Source of the DNA: JAPOXR01 sp965221815
Lineage (GTDB): Bacteria; Pseudomonadota; Alphaproteobacteria; Rhodobacterales; Rhodobacteraceae
Direction: 5' to 3'
Assembly (NCBI GenBank): GCA_965221815.1
Contig: OZ244915.1
Span: 1,302,001-1,366,000 of the forward strand
DNA length: 64,000 bases
Made by a program: the position numbers and the translations under genes. How positions within the stretch are numbered: position 1 is the first letter of the stretch; each line of letters begins with the position of its first letter. The notes below the pieces were generated by a model, which was given only the letters and a program-made list of their open reading frames with translations, was not told the DNA's origin and ran no database searches. This document shows positions 1 to 9,185 of the stretch, in pieces.

Positions 1-146
1 GCAGTGTGGTGAAAGATGTGGAGATCAAGGCTTTGCTGAAAAGCGCACTGACCGATCAGATTGATAACCGTGCGCTGTTCATGACGGGCATCGATGTCAG
101 CTTTTATTATGAAGGCTACAGCGAATTCAGAATCGAGACGTTGTAG
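1..146 (+). CDS. C-terminal end of an unidentified protein (partial)
   Basis: An open frame enters from the left edge (codons from base 3) and ends at a TAG at 144-146, giving the last 47 residues of a protein ending in SEFRIETL. The stop lies 2 bases before the GTG of hsdS, so this gene is probably co-transcribed with the restriction genes. I do not recognise the tail. It could belong to hsdM or to an accessory gene placed between hsdM and hsdS. The fragment is too short to assign a function. Confidence 0.6.
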   Translation, partial: SVVKDVEIKALLKSALTDQIDNRALFMTGIDVSFYYEGYSEFRIETL

Positions 147-148
147 CT

Positions 149-1360
149 GTGAGCAAGCGACACGTCTTGGAGACACTGCTGGATGGTACGACGGTGGAAT
201 GGAAGCCGCTGGGGGAAGTTACGCAATATGAACAACCAACAAAATATCGTGTTCACGATACCAATTACAGCGACAATTTTAACATCCCGGTTTTAACGCC
301 TGGAAAAACTTTTATTCTCGGTTACACAAATGAAACCGATGGAATTTACAAAGCCTCAATCTCGCCTGCGATTATTTTTGATGATTTCACAACCGCAAGT
401 CGATGGGTTGATTTCGATTTCAAGGTGAAGTCATCAGCAATGAAAATCATTACTGCTAAAGATAGGCGATATATCCTCAGGTTTGTTTACCATTATCTAC
501 AAACTTTGCCTGGAGGCTTAGCTGATGGAGATCACAAACGGCACTGGATTAGCAACTTTTGCAATAAAACAGTCCCTATCCCCTGCCCTGAAAATCAAGA
601 TAAATCGCTTGCGATTCAGGCAGAGATCGTGCGCATTCTGGACAGCTTCACCGAGCTGGCCACCGAGCTGACCACCGAGCTTAAGGCTCGAAAGCAACAA
701 TACAACTACTATCGTGATCTGTTGTTGGATTATGAGGGCCAAGATATTGCGCATTTGCCTATGGGTGATGAGCGGGTGGGAACCTTCACGCGCGGCGGAG
801 GGCTTCAAAAGAAAGACTTCGTTGGGTCCGGGGTTGGCTGTATTCACTACGGTCAAATTTACACTCACTACGGGACCTATGCCCGAATAACTAAAAGCTT
901 TGTTTCAGAAGAGTTCGCAAAGAAAGCGCGCATGGCAAAGCCAGGCGATTTGGTGATTGCGACCACAAGCGAGAACGATGACGACGTCTGCAAGGCCGTC
1001 GCTTGGCTTGGTGATGAGGACATTGCGGTTAGCAGTGACGCATGCTTCTATTCACACAAACTGACCCCTAAATTTGTTGCATACTTCTTCCAAACGGAGC
1101 AGTTTCATAGACAGAAACGGGTGCACATTACGGGTGCAAAAGTCAGGCGCGTCAATGCCGACAACTTGGCCAAGGTCTTAATCCCTGTCCCCTCTGCCGG
1201 AGAGCAAGAACGCGTCGTCAGCATCCTCGACAAATTCGACACGCTGACAACTTCTATCAGCGAAGGACTGCCACGTGAAATTGAGTTACGGCAAAAGCAA
1301 TATGAATATTATCGTGATCTACTTTTAAATTTCCCCAAGCCTCACAAGAAAGTGCTTTAA
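149..1360 (+). CDS. hsdS: Type I restriction-modification specificity subunit HsdS
   Basis: A 403-residue specificity subunit, the part of a type I enzyme that reads the bipartite DNA target and docks two HsdM and two HsdR subunits. Two target-recognition domains are separated by conserved helical spacers. The spacer signature appears twice, QQYNYYRDLLLDY near residue 185 and KQYEYYRDLLLNF near residue 384, as expected from the internal duplication of HsdS. Translation starts at a GTG just after the previous stop. hsdM is not in the window and is presumably upstream. The recognition sequence cannot be predicted from the sequence alone. Confidence 0.93.
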   Translation: MSKRHVLETLLDGTTVEWKPLGEVTQYEQPTKYRVHDTNYSDNFNIPVLTPGKTFILGYTNETDGIYKASISPAIIFDDFTTASRWVDFDFKVKSSAMKIITAKDRRYILRFVYHYLQTLPGGLADGDHKRHWISNFCNKTVPIPCPENQDKSLAIQAEIVRILDSFTELATELTTELKARKQQYNYYRDLLLDYEGQDIAHLPMGDERVGTFTRGGGLQKKDFVGSGVGCIHYGQIYTHYGTYARITKSFVSEEFAKKARMAKPGDLVIATTSENDDDVCKAVAWLGDEDIAVSSDACFYSHKLTPKFVAYFFQTEQFHRQKRVHITGAKVRRVNADNLAKVLIPVPSAGEQERVVSILDKFDTLTTSISEGLPREIELRQKQYEYYRDLLLNFPKPHKKVL

Positions 1361-1361
1361 A

Positions 1362-1529
1362 GTGAGCCGGGCAATTTCCGATATTGCCGAGCAACTCACC
1401 GGTCATAACCCTCTTTCAAACGAAGCGGTTGTGGAGCCATCGCCGCAAGAAAAGTGGACGGTCAAGCTCTTGTTGGACAATCTGATCCAGAACGACGACT
1501 CCTGGCAGCAGGAGGCATCGAATGCTTGA
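1362..1529 (+). CDS. 55-residue ORF wedged between hsdS and hsdR
   Basis: A GTG one base after the hsdS stop opens a 55-codon frame that ends in a TGA overlapping the hsdR start (ATG at 1522, TGA at 1527-1529). The product begins MSRAISDIAEQ and is acidic toward its end (NDDSWQQEASNA). It has no membrane segment and no motif I recognise. The tight junctions on both sides look like translational coupling across hsdS, this ORF and hsdR. It may be a real small protein of the restriction operon, or only a coupling leader that tunes HsdR synthesis. The hsdR ribosome-binding site (CAGGAGGC) lies inside it. Confidence 0.5.
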   Translation: MSRAISDIAEQLTGHNPLSNEAVVEPSPQEKWTVKLLLDNLIQNDDSWQQEASNA

Positions 1530-4500
1530 ACAGACAAAACCCATTGTCGAGTCGAAGACGTTCATTGTTCTCAATCAATACACAAGGGAGTGGAAGGGCG
1601 CAGACAGCTATCAGAGCGAGTCCGATCTGGAGCGGGAGCTGGTTCAGGATCTTGCCAGTCAGGGATATGAATACCGGCCCGACCTCACCACTCCGAAAGC
1701 GATGCTTGCAAATGTGAGGCTGCAGCTACAGGCACTGAACGATGTCCAATTTTCTGATGACGAATGGCTGCGGTTTGTCGGGACCTGGCTGGACAGGCCC
1801 AATGAGGGCATCATCGAGAAAACCCGCAAAATCCATGATGACTGGATTCACGACTTTGTGTTCGATGATGGCCGGATTCAGAATATCCATTTGCTGGATA
1901 AACGGAACCTGGCCGCCAACAAGGTACAGGTGATCCGACAGTTCGAACAAACGGGACTATACGCCAACCGCTATGATGTGACCATTTTGGTCAACGGTTT
2001 ACCGCTGGTGCATATCGAACTGAAAAAGCGGGGTGTTGCTATTCGAGAAGCGTTTAACCAGATCCACCGCTACAGCAAGGAGTGTTTCAACAGCGAGAAT
2101 TCTCTCTACAAATTCCTGCAAATGTTCGTCATCTCGAACGGGACTGACACACGATACTTTGCCAACACCACGAGCCGTGACAAGAACAGTTTCGACTTCA
2201 CCATGAACTGGGCACAGGCGGACAACAGCCCACTCCGGGATCTGAAGGATTTCACTTCCACATTCTTTCAACGGAATACCCTGCTGAATGTACTGCTGAA
2301 GTATTCTGTGTTCGACACGAACGACATCCTGCTGATCATGCGTCCCTATCAGATTGCCGCCACCGAACGGATCCTGTGGAAGATCAGCAGTTCCTTTGCA
2401 GCAAAAAACCTGAACAAGCCGGAAAGCGGCGGATTTATCTGGCATACCACGGGATCAGGAAAAACACTGACCAGCTTCAAGGCCGCACGGCTGGCAACGG
2501 ATCTTGAGTCAATCGACAAGGTGTTTTTTGTCGTGGACCGTAAAGACCTCGACTACCAAACGATGAAAGAATACCAGCGGTTCTCACCTGATAGCGTGAA
2601 CGGGTCCCGCAACACGGCCGCATTGAAGCGCAATCTTGCCAAAGATGATAACAAGATCATCGTGACCACGATCCAGAAACTCAACAACCTCATGAGGAGT
2701 GAAGACACGCTGGAAGCGTACGGAGAGCGGGTCGTGTTCATTTTTGATGAATGTCATCGTGGCCAGTTTGGTGAGGCGCAGAGAAACCTGAAGAGGAGAT
2801 TTAAACGGTTCTGTCAGTTCGGGTTCACGGGCACACCGATCTTTCCGGAAAACGCCGCAGGGGCCGCCACTACCGCCGATGTCTTTGGCTGTGAGTTGCA
2901 TTCCTATGTCATCACGGACGCTATTCGGGATGAAAAGGTGCTCAAGTTCAAAGTGGATTACAACGATGTACGACCTCAATTCAAAAAAATCGAAAGTGAG
3001 CAAGACGCAGAAAAACTGCTCGCGGCCGAGACAAAGCAGGCGTTGCAACACCCGGAGCGCATTCGTGAAATCTCACAATATATCCTGGATAAATTCCACC
3101 AGAAGACACATCGCCTTCACGGTGGACGTCATGGTTTCAACGCCATGTTTGCAGTCAGCAGCGTCGATGCGGCCAAACTTTATTACAATAAATTGAACGC
3201 GTTGCAGGATAAGAACGACAGACCCCTGAAGATTGCAACGATCTTTTCGTTTGCTGCCAATGAAACACAGGACGCTGTTGGCGATATTCCGGACGAAGCC
3301 TTTGACGTCACGGCATTGAACAGCACCGCCAAGGAGTTTCTGGATGCGGCCATCGGTGACTACAACCGGGACTTCAAAACCAGTTTCGGTGTGGAGAACC
3401 AAGGCTTCCAGAACTATTATCGCGATTTGGCCCAGCGGGTGAAATCCAAGGAGGTGGATCTGCTCATCGTGGTGGGTATGTTTCTCACCGGCTATGATGC
3501 ACCGACTCTGAACACTCTCTTTGTGGACAAGAACCTGCGCTATCATGGTTTGCTGCAAGCCTATTCACGAACAAATCGTATTTATGACGCAACAAAAACA
3601 TTCGGTAACATTGTCACCTTTCGTGATCTGGAGCAGGCGACAGTGGATGCGATTACCCTGTTCGGCGATGCCAACACGAGGAACGTGGTTCTGGAGAAAA
3701 GCTATCGTGAGTATATGGAGGGCTACACCGATGCAGCGACCGGTGAATCCCGGCGTGGCTTTATAGATGTCTTGACAGAGTTGGAGGAACGGTTCCCCGA
3801 TCCGGCAGACATTGTCAGGGAAGCTGACAAGAAGAATTTTGTCCAGTTGTTCGGAGAATACCTGCGCATCGAAAACATTCTCCGAAACTATGATGAGTTC
3901 ACGGTCCTGAAAGCCCTGCAATGCATCAATGTCACCGACGAAGCGGCTCTCAAGACCTTTCAGGAGACACATCATCTGAGTGACGATGAATTGACGACCA
4001 TGCGAGGCATACGGTTGCCAACCGAGCGCAAGGTGCAGGACTACCGCTCAACATACAACGACATACAGGATTGGCTGCGGAACGACAGAACCGCATCAGA
4101 AACGGAGAAATCGACCGTTGATTGGGATGATGTCGTATTCGAAATTGACTTGCTGAAATCTCAGGAAATCAATCTGGACTACATTCTTGAACAGATTTTT
4201 GAGAATAACAAGAAAATGGAAAATAAGTCCGTGGTCATTGATAATGTACGGCGCATGATCAAAGCCAGTCTCGGCCACCGGGCCAAAGAGAGCATGCTGG
4301 TCGATTTCATCAACACAACAAATCTTGATGAACTTGATGATGCTGCCAGTGTGATTGATGCTTTTTTTACCTTTGCACGAGTTCAACAACGACGCGAAGT
4401 TGAAGAGTTGATTGACACTGAGGGGCTGAATTTTGAAGCTGCAAAGCGATATATTGCAACTTCGATCAAACGGGGAACTGCCAGCGAGATTGGGACCGAA

Positions 4501-4623
4501 CTCAATGCAATCTTGCCCAAAATGAGTCCTTTGAATCCGCAGTATTTGACTAAAAAGCAGAGTGTTTTTCAGAAAGTTTCTGAATTTGTTGAGAAATTTA
4601 AGGGCGTTGGAGGTGAATTGTAG
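1522..4623 (+). CDS. hsdR: Type I restriction endonuclease subunit HsdR
   Basis: A 1033-residue motor and nuclease subunit that translocates and cuts unmethylated DNA. The N-terminal HSDR_N nuclease region carries the ELK core (VHIELKKRG) near residue 165. The SF2 translocase follows, with Walker A TTGSGKT near residue 310, VDRKD, a DECH box (FDECHRGQFG) near 408 and FTGTPIF after it. The helical C-terminal part that binds the methylase trimer makes up the rest. Length is normal and the frame is intact. An AGGAGG-like site precedes the ATG. With hsdS directly upstream the module looks functional if hsdM is present outside the window. Confidence 0.95.
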   Translation: MLEQTKPIVESKTFIVLNQYTREWKGADSYQSESDLERELVQDLASQGYEYRPDLTTPKAMLANVRLQLQALNDVQFSDDEWLRFVGTWLDRPNEGIIEKTRKIHDDWIHDFVFDDGRIQNIHLLDKRNLAANKVQVIRQFEQTGLYANRYDVTILVNGLPLVHIELKKRGVAIREAFNQIHRYSKECFNSENSLYKFLQMFVISNGTDTRYFANTTSRDKNSFDFTMNWAQADNSPLRDLKDFTSTFFQRNTLLNVLLKYSVFDTNDILLIMRPYQIAATERILWKISSSFAAKNLNKPESGGFIWHTTGSGKTLTSFKAARLATDLESIDKVFFVVDRKDLDYQTMKEYQRFSPDSVNGSRNTAALKRNLAKDDNKIIVTTIQKLNNLMRSEDTLEAYGERVVFIFDECHRGQFGEAQRNLKRRFKRFCQFGFTGTPIFPENAAGAATTADVFGCELHSYVITDAIRDEKVLKFKVDYNDVRPQFKKIESEQDAEKLLAAETKQALQHPERIREISQYILDKFHQKTHRLHGGRHGFNAMFAVSSVDAAKLYYNKLNALQDKNDRPLKIATIFSFAANETQDAVGDIPDEAFDVTALNSTAKEFLDAAIGDYNRDFKTSFGVENQGFQNYYRDLAQRVKSKEVDLLIVVGMFLTGYDAPTLNTLFVDKNLRYHGLLQAYSRTNRIYDATKTFGNIVTFRDLEQATVDAITLFGDANTRNVVLEKSYREYMEGYTDAATGESRRGFIDVLTELEERFPDPADIVREADKKNFVQLFGEYLRIENILRNYDEFTVLKALQCINVTDEAALKTFQETHHLSDDELTTMRGIRLPTERKVQDYRSTYNDIQDWLRNDRTASETEKSTVDWDDVVFEIDLLKSQEINLDYILEQIFENNKKMENKSVVIDNVRRMIKASLGHRAKESMLVDFINTTNLDELDDAASVIDAFFTFARVQQRREVEELIDTEGLNFEAAKRYIATSIKRGTASEIGTELNAILPKMSPLNPQYLTKKQSVFQKVSEFVEKFKGVGGEL

Positions 4624-4692
4624 ACGTAATTCTTGTGCGGACTGAATCGCACAGCACTGCGTTAATCTGTTGTAACAAATGATGGATGGTTG

Positions 4693-5556
4693 ATGATTTA
4701 CGAAACTGCTGCAGAATGGAGAAAAGCTGACTTCCGTCGGCTTGTGTTTTTTGGCATGTCGGGTGTGGGAAAAACCCATGTGTCAACAATTCTGCGCGAC
4801 TCGGGTGAATGGTTTCACTACTCGGTCGATTATCGCATTGGCACACGTTACATGGGTGAACATATCGTCGACAATTTCAAGTTCGAAGCGATGCGCAATC
4901 CCTTCTTGGCCGATCTGCTGCGCTCAGATTCAATCTATATTGCCTCAAACATAACCTTTGGTAATCTGGAGCCCTTGTCGACCTACATGGGCAATCCCGG
5001 CAGGGGGGGCTTGTCATTTGCTGAATATTGTCGCCGGCAGCAATTGCACCGGCAGGCTGAAATTGCGGCCCTGCTGGATACCCGGCATTTTATTGGCCGG
5101 GCTGAACAACTTTACGGATATCGACATTTTGTTTGTGACTCGGGGGGATCAATTTGCGAAGTGGTGGACCCGGAGAACCATGACGACAAGATCCTCAAAG
5201 CATTGGGTGAGACTCTTCTTCTGGTTTGGATTCGTGAACCGGAAGGACATTCAGAAAGGTTGCAAACACGATTCAATGAGCAGCCAAAGCCCATGTATTA
5301 CCGTCCGGACTTCCTGAAAGACAATTGGGATAAATATCTCAAGGATCATGATATCAGCCCCGAAGAGGTCGATCCCGATGACTTCGCGCGCCGCGTCTAT
5401 CAACGTGCGATTGCCGCGCGTCAGCCGCGTTACGCCGCCATGGCCCGCAATTGGGGCGTTGAAGTGGATGCTGCGGATATCGCCGAGGTGCAATCTGCCG
5501 ATGATGTTATTGAGGTTATCGCAGCATCGATTGAACGTCGCCGAAAATCAAGTTGA
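4693..5556 (+). CDS. P-loop ATPase/nucleotide kinase-like protein
   Basis: About 287 residues with a Walker A motif (GMSGVGKTH) near residue 22, followed by a kinase-like domain with VCDSGGSICEV and LLLVWIREPEGHSERL. I recognise it only as a conserved alphaproteobacterial P-loop ATPase of unknown substrate. The ATG at 4693 is preferred; a TTG one codon earlier is possible. It ends 13 bases before metA and is probably co-transcribed with it, but nothing in the sequence ties it to methionine synthesis. Codon use resembles the neighbouring core genes. Confidence 0.75.
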   Translation: MIYETAAEWRKADFRRLVFFGMSGVGKTHVSTILRDSGEWFHYSVDYRIGTRYMGEHIVDNFKFEAMRNPFLADLLRSDSIYIASNITFGNLEPLSTYMGNPGRGGLSFAEYCRRQQLHRQAEIAALLDTRHFIGRAEQLYGYRHFVCDSGGSICEVVDPENHDDKILKALGETLLLVWIREPEGHSERLQTRFNEQPKPMYYRPDFLKDNWDKYLKDHDISPEEVDPDDFARRVYQRAIAARQPRYAAMARNWGVEVDAADIAEVQSADDVIEVIAASIERRRKSS

Positions 5557-5569
5557 CCTGATTGCACCG

Positions 5570-6493
5570 ATGCCGATCAATATTCCGGAAACACTCCCTG
5601 CCTATCGCGTCCTCTGTGATGAAGGGGTCATGATCATGAGCGAGTCGCAAGCTCAGCGACAGGATATTCGACCGCTCGAAATCGGTCTGGTTAATCTCAT
5701 GCCCAAAAAGATTGAAACCGAGACTCAATTTGCCCGGTTGATTGGTGCCACACCACTCCAGATCAATTTGACGCTGATCCGCATGACCGAACATCAACCC
5801 AAACATACATCGGCGCGCCATATGGAGGCTTTCTATCAGCCATTTCAGGCTGTTCGGACGCGGAAATTTGATGGATTGATTGTCACCGGTGCGCCGATTG
5901 AACACCTGCCCTTTCATGATGTCAGTTATTGGGATGAATTTGTGGAGATCATGGACTGGAGCGAAAGCCACGTGCATGCGATCTTTGGTGTGTGCTGGGG
6001 TGGCATGGCCATGCTCTATTACTGGCATGGGATCAATAAAATTCCTCTCTCAAGCAAGGCGTTTGGCTGTTTCCGACACAATAACCTGTTTCCCGCTTCA
6101 CCTTATTTGCGGGGTTTTTCTGATGAATTTGTGATTCCCGTGAGTCGCTGGACCGGGGTTTCTCACAAGGCTGTCGAAACATCGCCTGACTTGCGGATTC
6201 TATTGGGATCGGACAAGACAGGCCCGTGTTTGATTGAGGATTTGAGTCGGCGTGCCCTCTATATCTTTAATCACTTTGAATATGACACAGGAACACTTGC
6301 CGAAGAGTTTGCGCGTGATCGAAGCGTTGGTAAACCCATTGAGCTGCCGTATAACTACTTTCCCGATGATGACATGAACCTGGCCCCGCGCAACCGATGG
6401 CGAAGCCACGGACATTTACTTTATGGCAATTGGATCAATGAAATCTATCAATCTGTGCCTTTTGATCCCGATGACATTGGCAATCGCGACTAG
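5570..6493 (+). CDS. metA: Homoserine O-acyltransferase MetA (predicted acetyl-CoA user)
   Basis: 307 residues of the HTS (PF04204) family, which acylates homoserine in the first committed step of methionine synthesis in the cytoplasm. Numbering from the ATG at 5570 matches the family: catalytic Cys142 in FGVCWGG, His235 and Glu237 in NHFEYD. The specificity position 111 is Glu (TGAPIE). In characterised MetA enzymes Gly111 goes with succinyl-CoA and Glu111 with acetyl-CoA, so this is probably a homoserine O-acetyltransferase despite the common 'succinyltransferase' label. The frame extends upstream to 5348, but that part overlaps the ATPase gene and is not MetA-like. Confidence 0.94.
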   Translation: MPINIPETLPAYRVLCDEGVMIMSESQAQRQDIRPLEIGLVNLMPKKIETETQFARLIGATPLQINLTLIRMTEHQPKHTSARHMEAFYQPFQAVRTRKFDGLIVTGAPIEHLPFHDVSYWDEFVEIMDWSESHVHAIFGVCWGGMAMLYYWHGINKIPLSSKAFGCFRHNNLFPASPYLRGFSDEFVIPVSRWTGVSHKAVETSPDLRILLGSDKTGPCLIEDLSRRALYIFNHFEYDTGTLAEEFARDRSVGKPIELPYNYFPDDDMNLAPRNRWRSHGHLLYGNWINEIYQSVPFDPDDIGNRD

Positions 6494-6502
6494 AGACTAG
6501 AG

Positions 6503-7120
6503 GTGCAAAAACGCAGTTATCATCATGGCAATCTGCGACAGGCTCTGGTGGATTCTGCCCTCGAATTAATTGAAGAAACGGGTCCACAGACATTTACCAT
6601 CGCGCAGGCGGCAAAACGCGTTGGCGTATCGGCGGCAGCACCCTATCGTCATTTTGGTTCACGACAGGAACTCTTGATCGAGGCGGCGCGCCAAGGATTT
6701 GAAATTTTTGCAGATCTGCTGGAATTCGCCTACAATAAGGGCCAACCCTCTGCCCTTTCAGCGTTTGAAAGGACCAGCCTTTCATACCTCGCTTTCGCGC
6801 GTAACCATCCCAGTCACTATATCGTGATGTTCGAGTCAGGAATCTCGGTAAATGCCAGCCCGGAACTCGCACAGGCTGCCAATCGCGCAAAAGATGTCGT
6901 TCAGGAAGCATCACGCAAGGTGGTTGCGCATTTGCCACCTGAGCGCATGCCGCCGGTGGCCATGGTCTGTGACCATATCTGGGCAATCAGCCATGGAGTT
7001 GTCGAGTTGTTCGCACGCGGACCCGTTGGATCCCGCTCGCCATACACCCCGGAAGACCTGCTGGAATCAGGAATTGGAATCTATCTGCGTGGACTGGGTC
7101 TGGTCGCACCCGACAATTGA
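6503..7120 (+). CDS. TetR/AcrR family transcriptional regulator
   Basis: 205 residues from a GTG 9 bases after the metA stop. The N-terminal TetR DNA-binding domain is clear: a helix-turn-helix around residues 30-50 (TIAQAAKRVGVSAAAPYRHF) following SALELIEETGPQTF. The C-terminal ligand domain is of the WHG type (HIWAISHGVVELF). It probably represses genes in response to an unidentified small molecule. Close spacing suggests co-transcription with metA, but the target cannot be read from the sequence. Confidence 0.9.
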   Translation: MQKRSYHHGNLRQALVDSALELIEETGPQTFTIAQAAKRVGVSAAAPYRHFGSRQELLIEAARQGFEIFADLLEFAYNKGQPSALSAFERTSLSYLAFARNHPSHYIVMFESGISVNASPELAQAANRAKDVVQEASRKVVAHLPPERMPPVAMVCDHIWAISHGVVELFARGPVGSRSPYTPEDLLESGIGIYLRGLGLVAPDN

Positions 7121-7369
7121 GAGCGAAGCACCGCCTTGCCTTTCAATCTTGTGTTCAAAATAAATCTGGATACCTCTTGAAACGTCTGGCAAGAGATGCC
7201 ACATCCTTAATGTAAAATGCATTAACATGTGTTATTCGCTGTCAAATTGGACAAACAGATCAGCGGTGCGCCTGAGCATGCAGAATGCCCATAGGCATCA
7301 AGGACGCGACGGGTTTTGCGTCAAATTCGGGTCTGACCCGTCATTGTTGGACCCAGGCTTTGTGGAGAT

Positions 7370-7747
7370 ATGACCGTGAATAAGGTTTCAGACATTACAC
7401 AACAGGTTATCGATTGGATCGACATGGGAGGGCGACTCGTGTGGATTGCGATCATGGTTCTTGGCTTTGTCATTTTCTGGCCAATCGGACTCGCCATTCT
7501 CTTCTTTCTTATCTGGAGTAAACGTATGTCTCATCACTATAAATCAGTCAAAAAGACATGTGGGCAACGGTATCGGATTCGCCCCACAGGAAATACGGCT
7601 TTCGATAATTACAAGGAAGAGACTCTTCAACGTCTTGAAGACGAACAGATCGCTTTCGAAGAATTTTTGAAGCGCCTGCGTGAGGCCAAGGATAAAGCGG
7701 AATTCGATAGCTTTCTTGCGGAACGTGCACAGAATTCTACCGGATAA
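7370..7747 (+). CDS. DUF2852 family membrane protein
   Basis: 125 residues with one long hydrophobic stretch (about residues 22-49, LVWIAIMVLGFVIFWPIGLA onwards), followed by a charged, helical C-terminal part. That part contains the family signature FDNYKEETLQRLEDEQIAFEEF and AKDKAEFDSFLAER. This matches DUF2852, a small alphaproteobacterial inner-membrane family of unknown function. The start is supported by a purine-rich GGAGAT just before the ATG. A 249-base spacer separates it from the TetR gene, so it likely has its own promoter. Confidence 0.85.
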   Translation: MTVNKVSDITQQVIDWIDMGGRLVWIAIMVLGFVIFWPIGLAILFFLIWSKRMSHHYKSVKKTCGQRYRIRPTGNTAFDNYKEETLQRLEDEQIAFEEFLKRLREAKDKAEFDSFLAERAQNSTG

Positions 7748-8256
7748 GTATGGCGACTTATTGTCCGAGATACGGGGCTTTGGTCGAAAGGCCAGGGCCC
7801 TTCCTCTTGTGATCGAGAGGATCTTTGGACAGTCTTCGAAATGGCAAGTCAGGCACCTGAAAGCAATTTTGTGCCGTAACTATTCCTCAAAGATTTCGGG
7901 GGCTGTGTCGGACAAAACGTTCATCAGATAGGTGAAGAGGATTGTCTGGTCGTGGGTCAGCGCAGACACCGCAGATCAACGATTTATCACCCACATGCTG
8001 AATTTCACGCAAAGTCACCACCCTTTGCACGGGACTCGCGGAGATGTCGGATCGCGGCTGATTGCAGCTGCCAGTTCTGTCATCAGGTGGGTATCCGTGT
8101 CTACAGGTCGGCCTTTCTGATCTTATTCATCTCAATCTCCTGTTGAATTACCTTACCGTCACCCAGTTTTCGGGCATCACTCGCTATTTTCGACGACAAT
8201 CATTTGCCGATTGGACGGGTTGGCGATACGATGGAATCGGTCATCGAGAGCAAGCC
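7748..8256. other. 509-base region without a convincing gene; possible decayed minus-strand gene
   Basis: No intact gene is evident. Read on the minus strand, 7870-8131 gives protein-like stretches broken by stops and frame changes. One begins MNKIRKADL and continues in another frame as DTDTHLMTELAAAISRDP. A later one ends HDQTILFTYLMNVLSDTAP. This suggests a small decayed gene that I cannot name. The 3' part leads into bpt; the open frame upstream of 8257 shows no Bpt similarity. Confidence 0.3.
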
Positions 8257-9060
8257 ATGCTGCATAAGCACATTGAATTTCCATCGTTTTACATTACCAA
8301 GCCTGAGCCCTGCTCGTATCTGGAAGGGCGGCAGGAACGTCGGATCTATACCTTGTCCACAGGCGGCGATACCGAGACTCTCTATAATGCGCTCGCCAAG
8401 CACGGGTTTCGTCGCTCGCAATTTTCCCTCTACAAACCGGCCTGTGATAATTGTCAGGCGTGTTTATCTGTCCGAATCCGGGTCGAGGATTTCGTGCTCA
8501 GCTCCAGCATGAAGCGTGTTTTAAGGCAAAACGATCATTTACAGCGAAAACTGATGGCACCGATTGCCGACATGACACAGTATGAACTGTTTCAACAATA
8601 TGTGACCACGCGGCATGTCGATGGCGGCATGGCGAATATGTCCGCGTATGATTATCAGGAAATGGTCGAGGATACGTCCGTCCAGACATGTGTGATCATG
8701 TATTTTGACAAGTCCACCCCTGAGCGTTCAACTCTAGTGGCTGTTTGCATCACTGACATTCTCAACGATGGCTTATCGATGTTGTATTCTTTCTTTGACC
8801 CCAGGTACCACAGGAGTTCACTGGGCACCTATATGGTTCTGGATCATGTCAGGATTGCACGTTCTTCGCTGACGCAATCGTCTCTTGATCAATCACCCTG
8901 TAATCGCAAGAAGTATGTCTATCTCGGCTACTGGATTCCAGGCAGTCAGAAGATGGATTACAAGTCCCGCTTCACGCCACTTGAAGTTTTGCGGGATGGC
9001 GGTTGGGTCGAGTTGCACAACAGCGAAGATTATACCCCGGATTTTTTTCCAGATTCATGA
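8257..9060 (+). CDS. bpt: Aspartate/glutamate leucyltransferase (Bpt, ATE-like)
   Basis: 267 residues of the bacterial ATE/Bpt family, which transfers Leu from Leu-tRNA to N-terminal Asp or Glu and so marks proteins for ClpS/ClpAP degradation. The N-terminal Cys cluster CDNCQAC is present, after GFRRSQFSLYKPA. Further on are MLYSFFDPRY, LGTYMVLDH and YLGYWIPGSQKMDYKSRF, all typical of the GNAT-like catalytic fold. The frame is open back to 8062, but the family-like N-terminus begins at the ATG at 8257 (MLHKHIEFPSFY). The ribosome-binding site there is weak, so the start is provisional. Confidence 0.9.
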   Translation: MLHKHIEFPSFYITKPEPCSYLEGRQERRIYTLSTGGDTETLYNALAKHGFRRSQFSLYKPACDNCQACLSVRIRVEDFVLSSSMKRVLRQNDHLQRKLMAPIADMTQYELFQQYVTTRHVDGGMANMSAYDYQEMVEDTSVQTCVIMYFDKSTPERSTLVAVCITDILNDGLSMLYSFFDPRYHRSSLGTYMVLDHVRIARSSLTQSSLDQSPCNRKKYVYLGYWIPGSQKMDYKSRFTPLEVLRDGGWVELHNSEDYTPDFFPDS

Positions 9061-9185
9061 CAGGACCAATAGCGCTATGGTGCCAGATCATGGCGATTTT
9101 CGCATGAGGCACAGTTTCGCCATATCGATCAGTTCCAGTCTACCGGTTGACCTGACCGCGCGCGGCGCATTGGTGATTGCAAACG

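Noticed and set aside
4624..4692. SAM riboswitch upstream of the metA operon
   Set aside because: Only about 70 bases separate hsdR and the ATPase gene, and no SAM-II-type conserved core is visible; metA itself has a 13-base gap upstream.
4990..5010. Run of seven G inside the ATPase gene
   Set aside because: It lies in mid-gene within an intact frame and is short; nothing suggests a switch like that at the secreted-protein genes.
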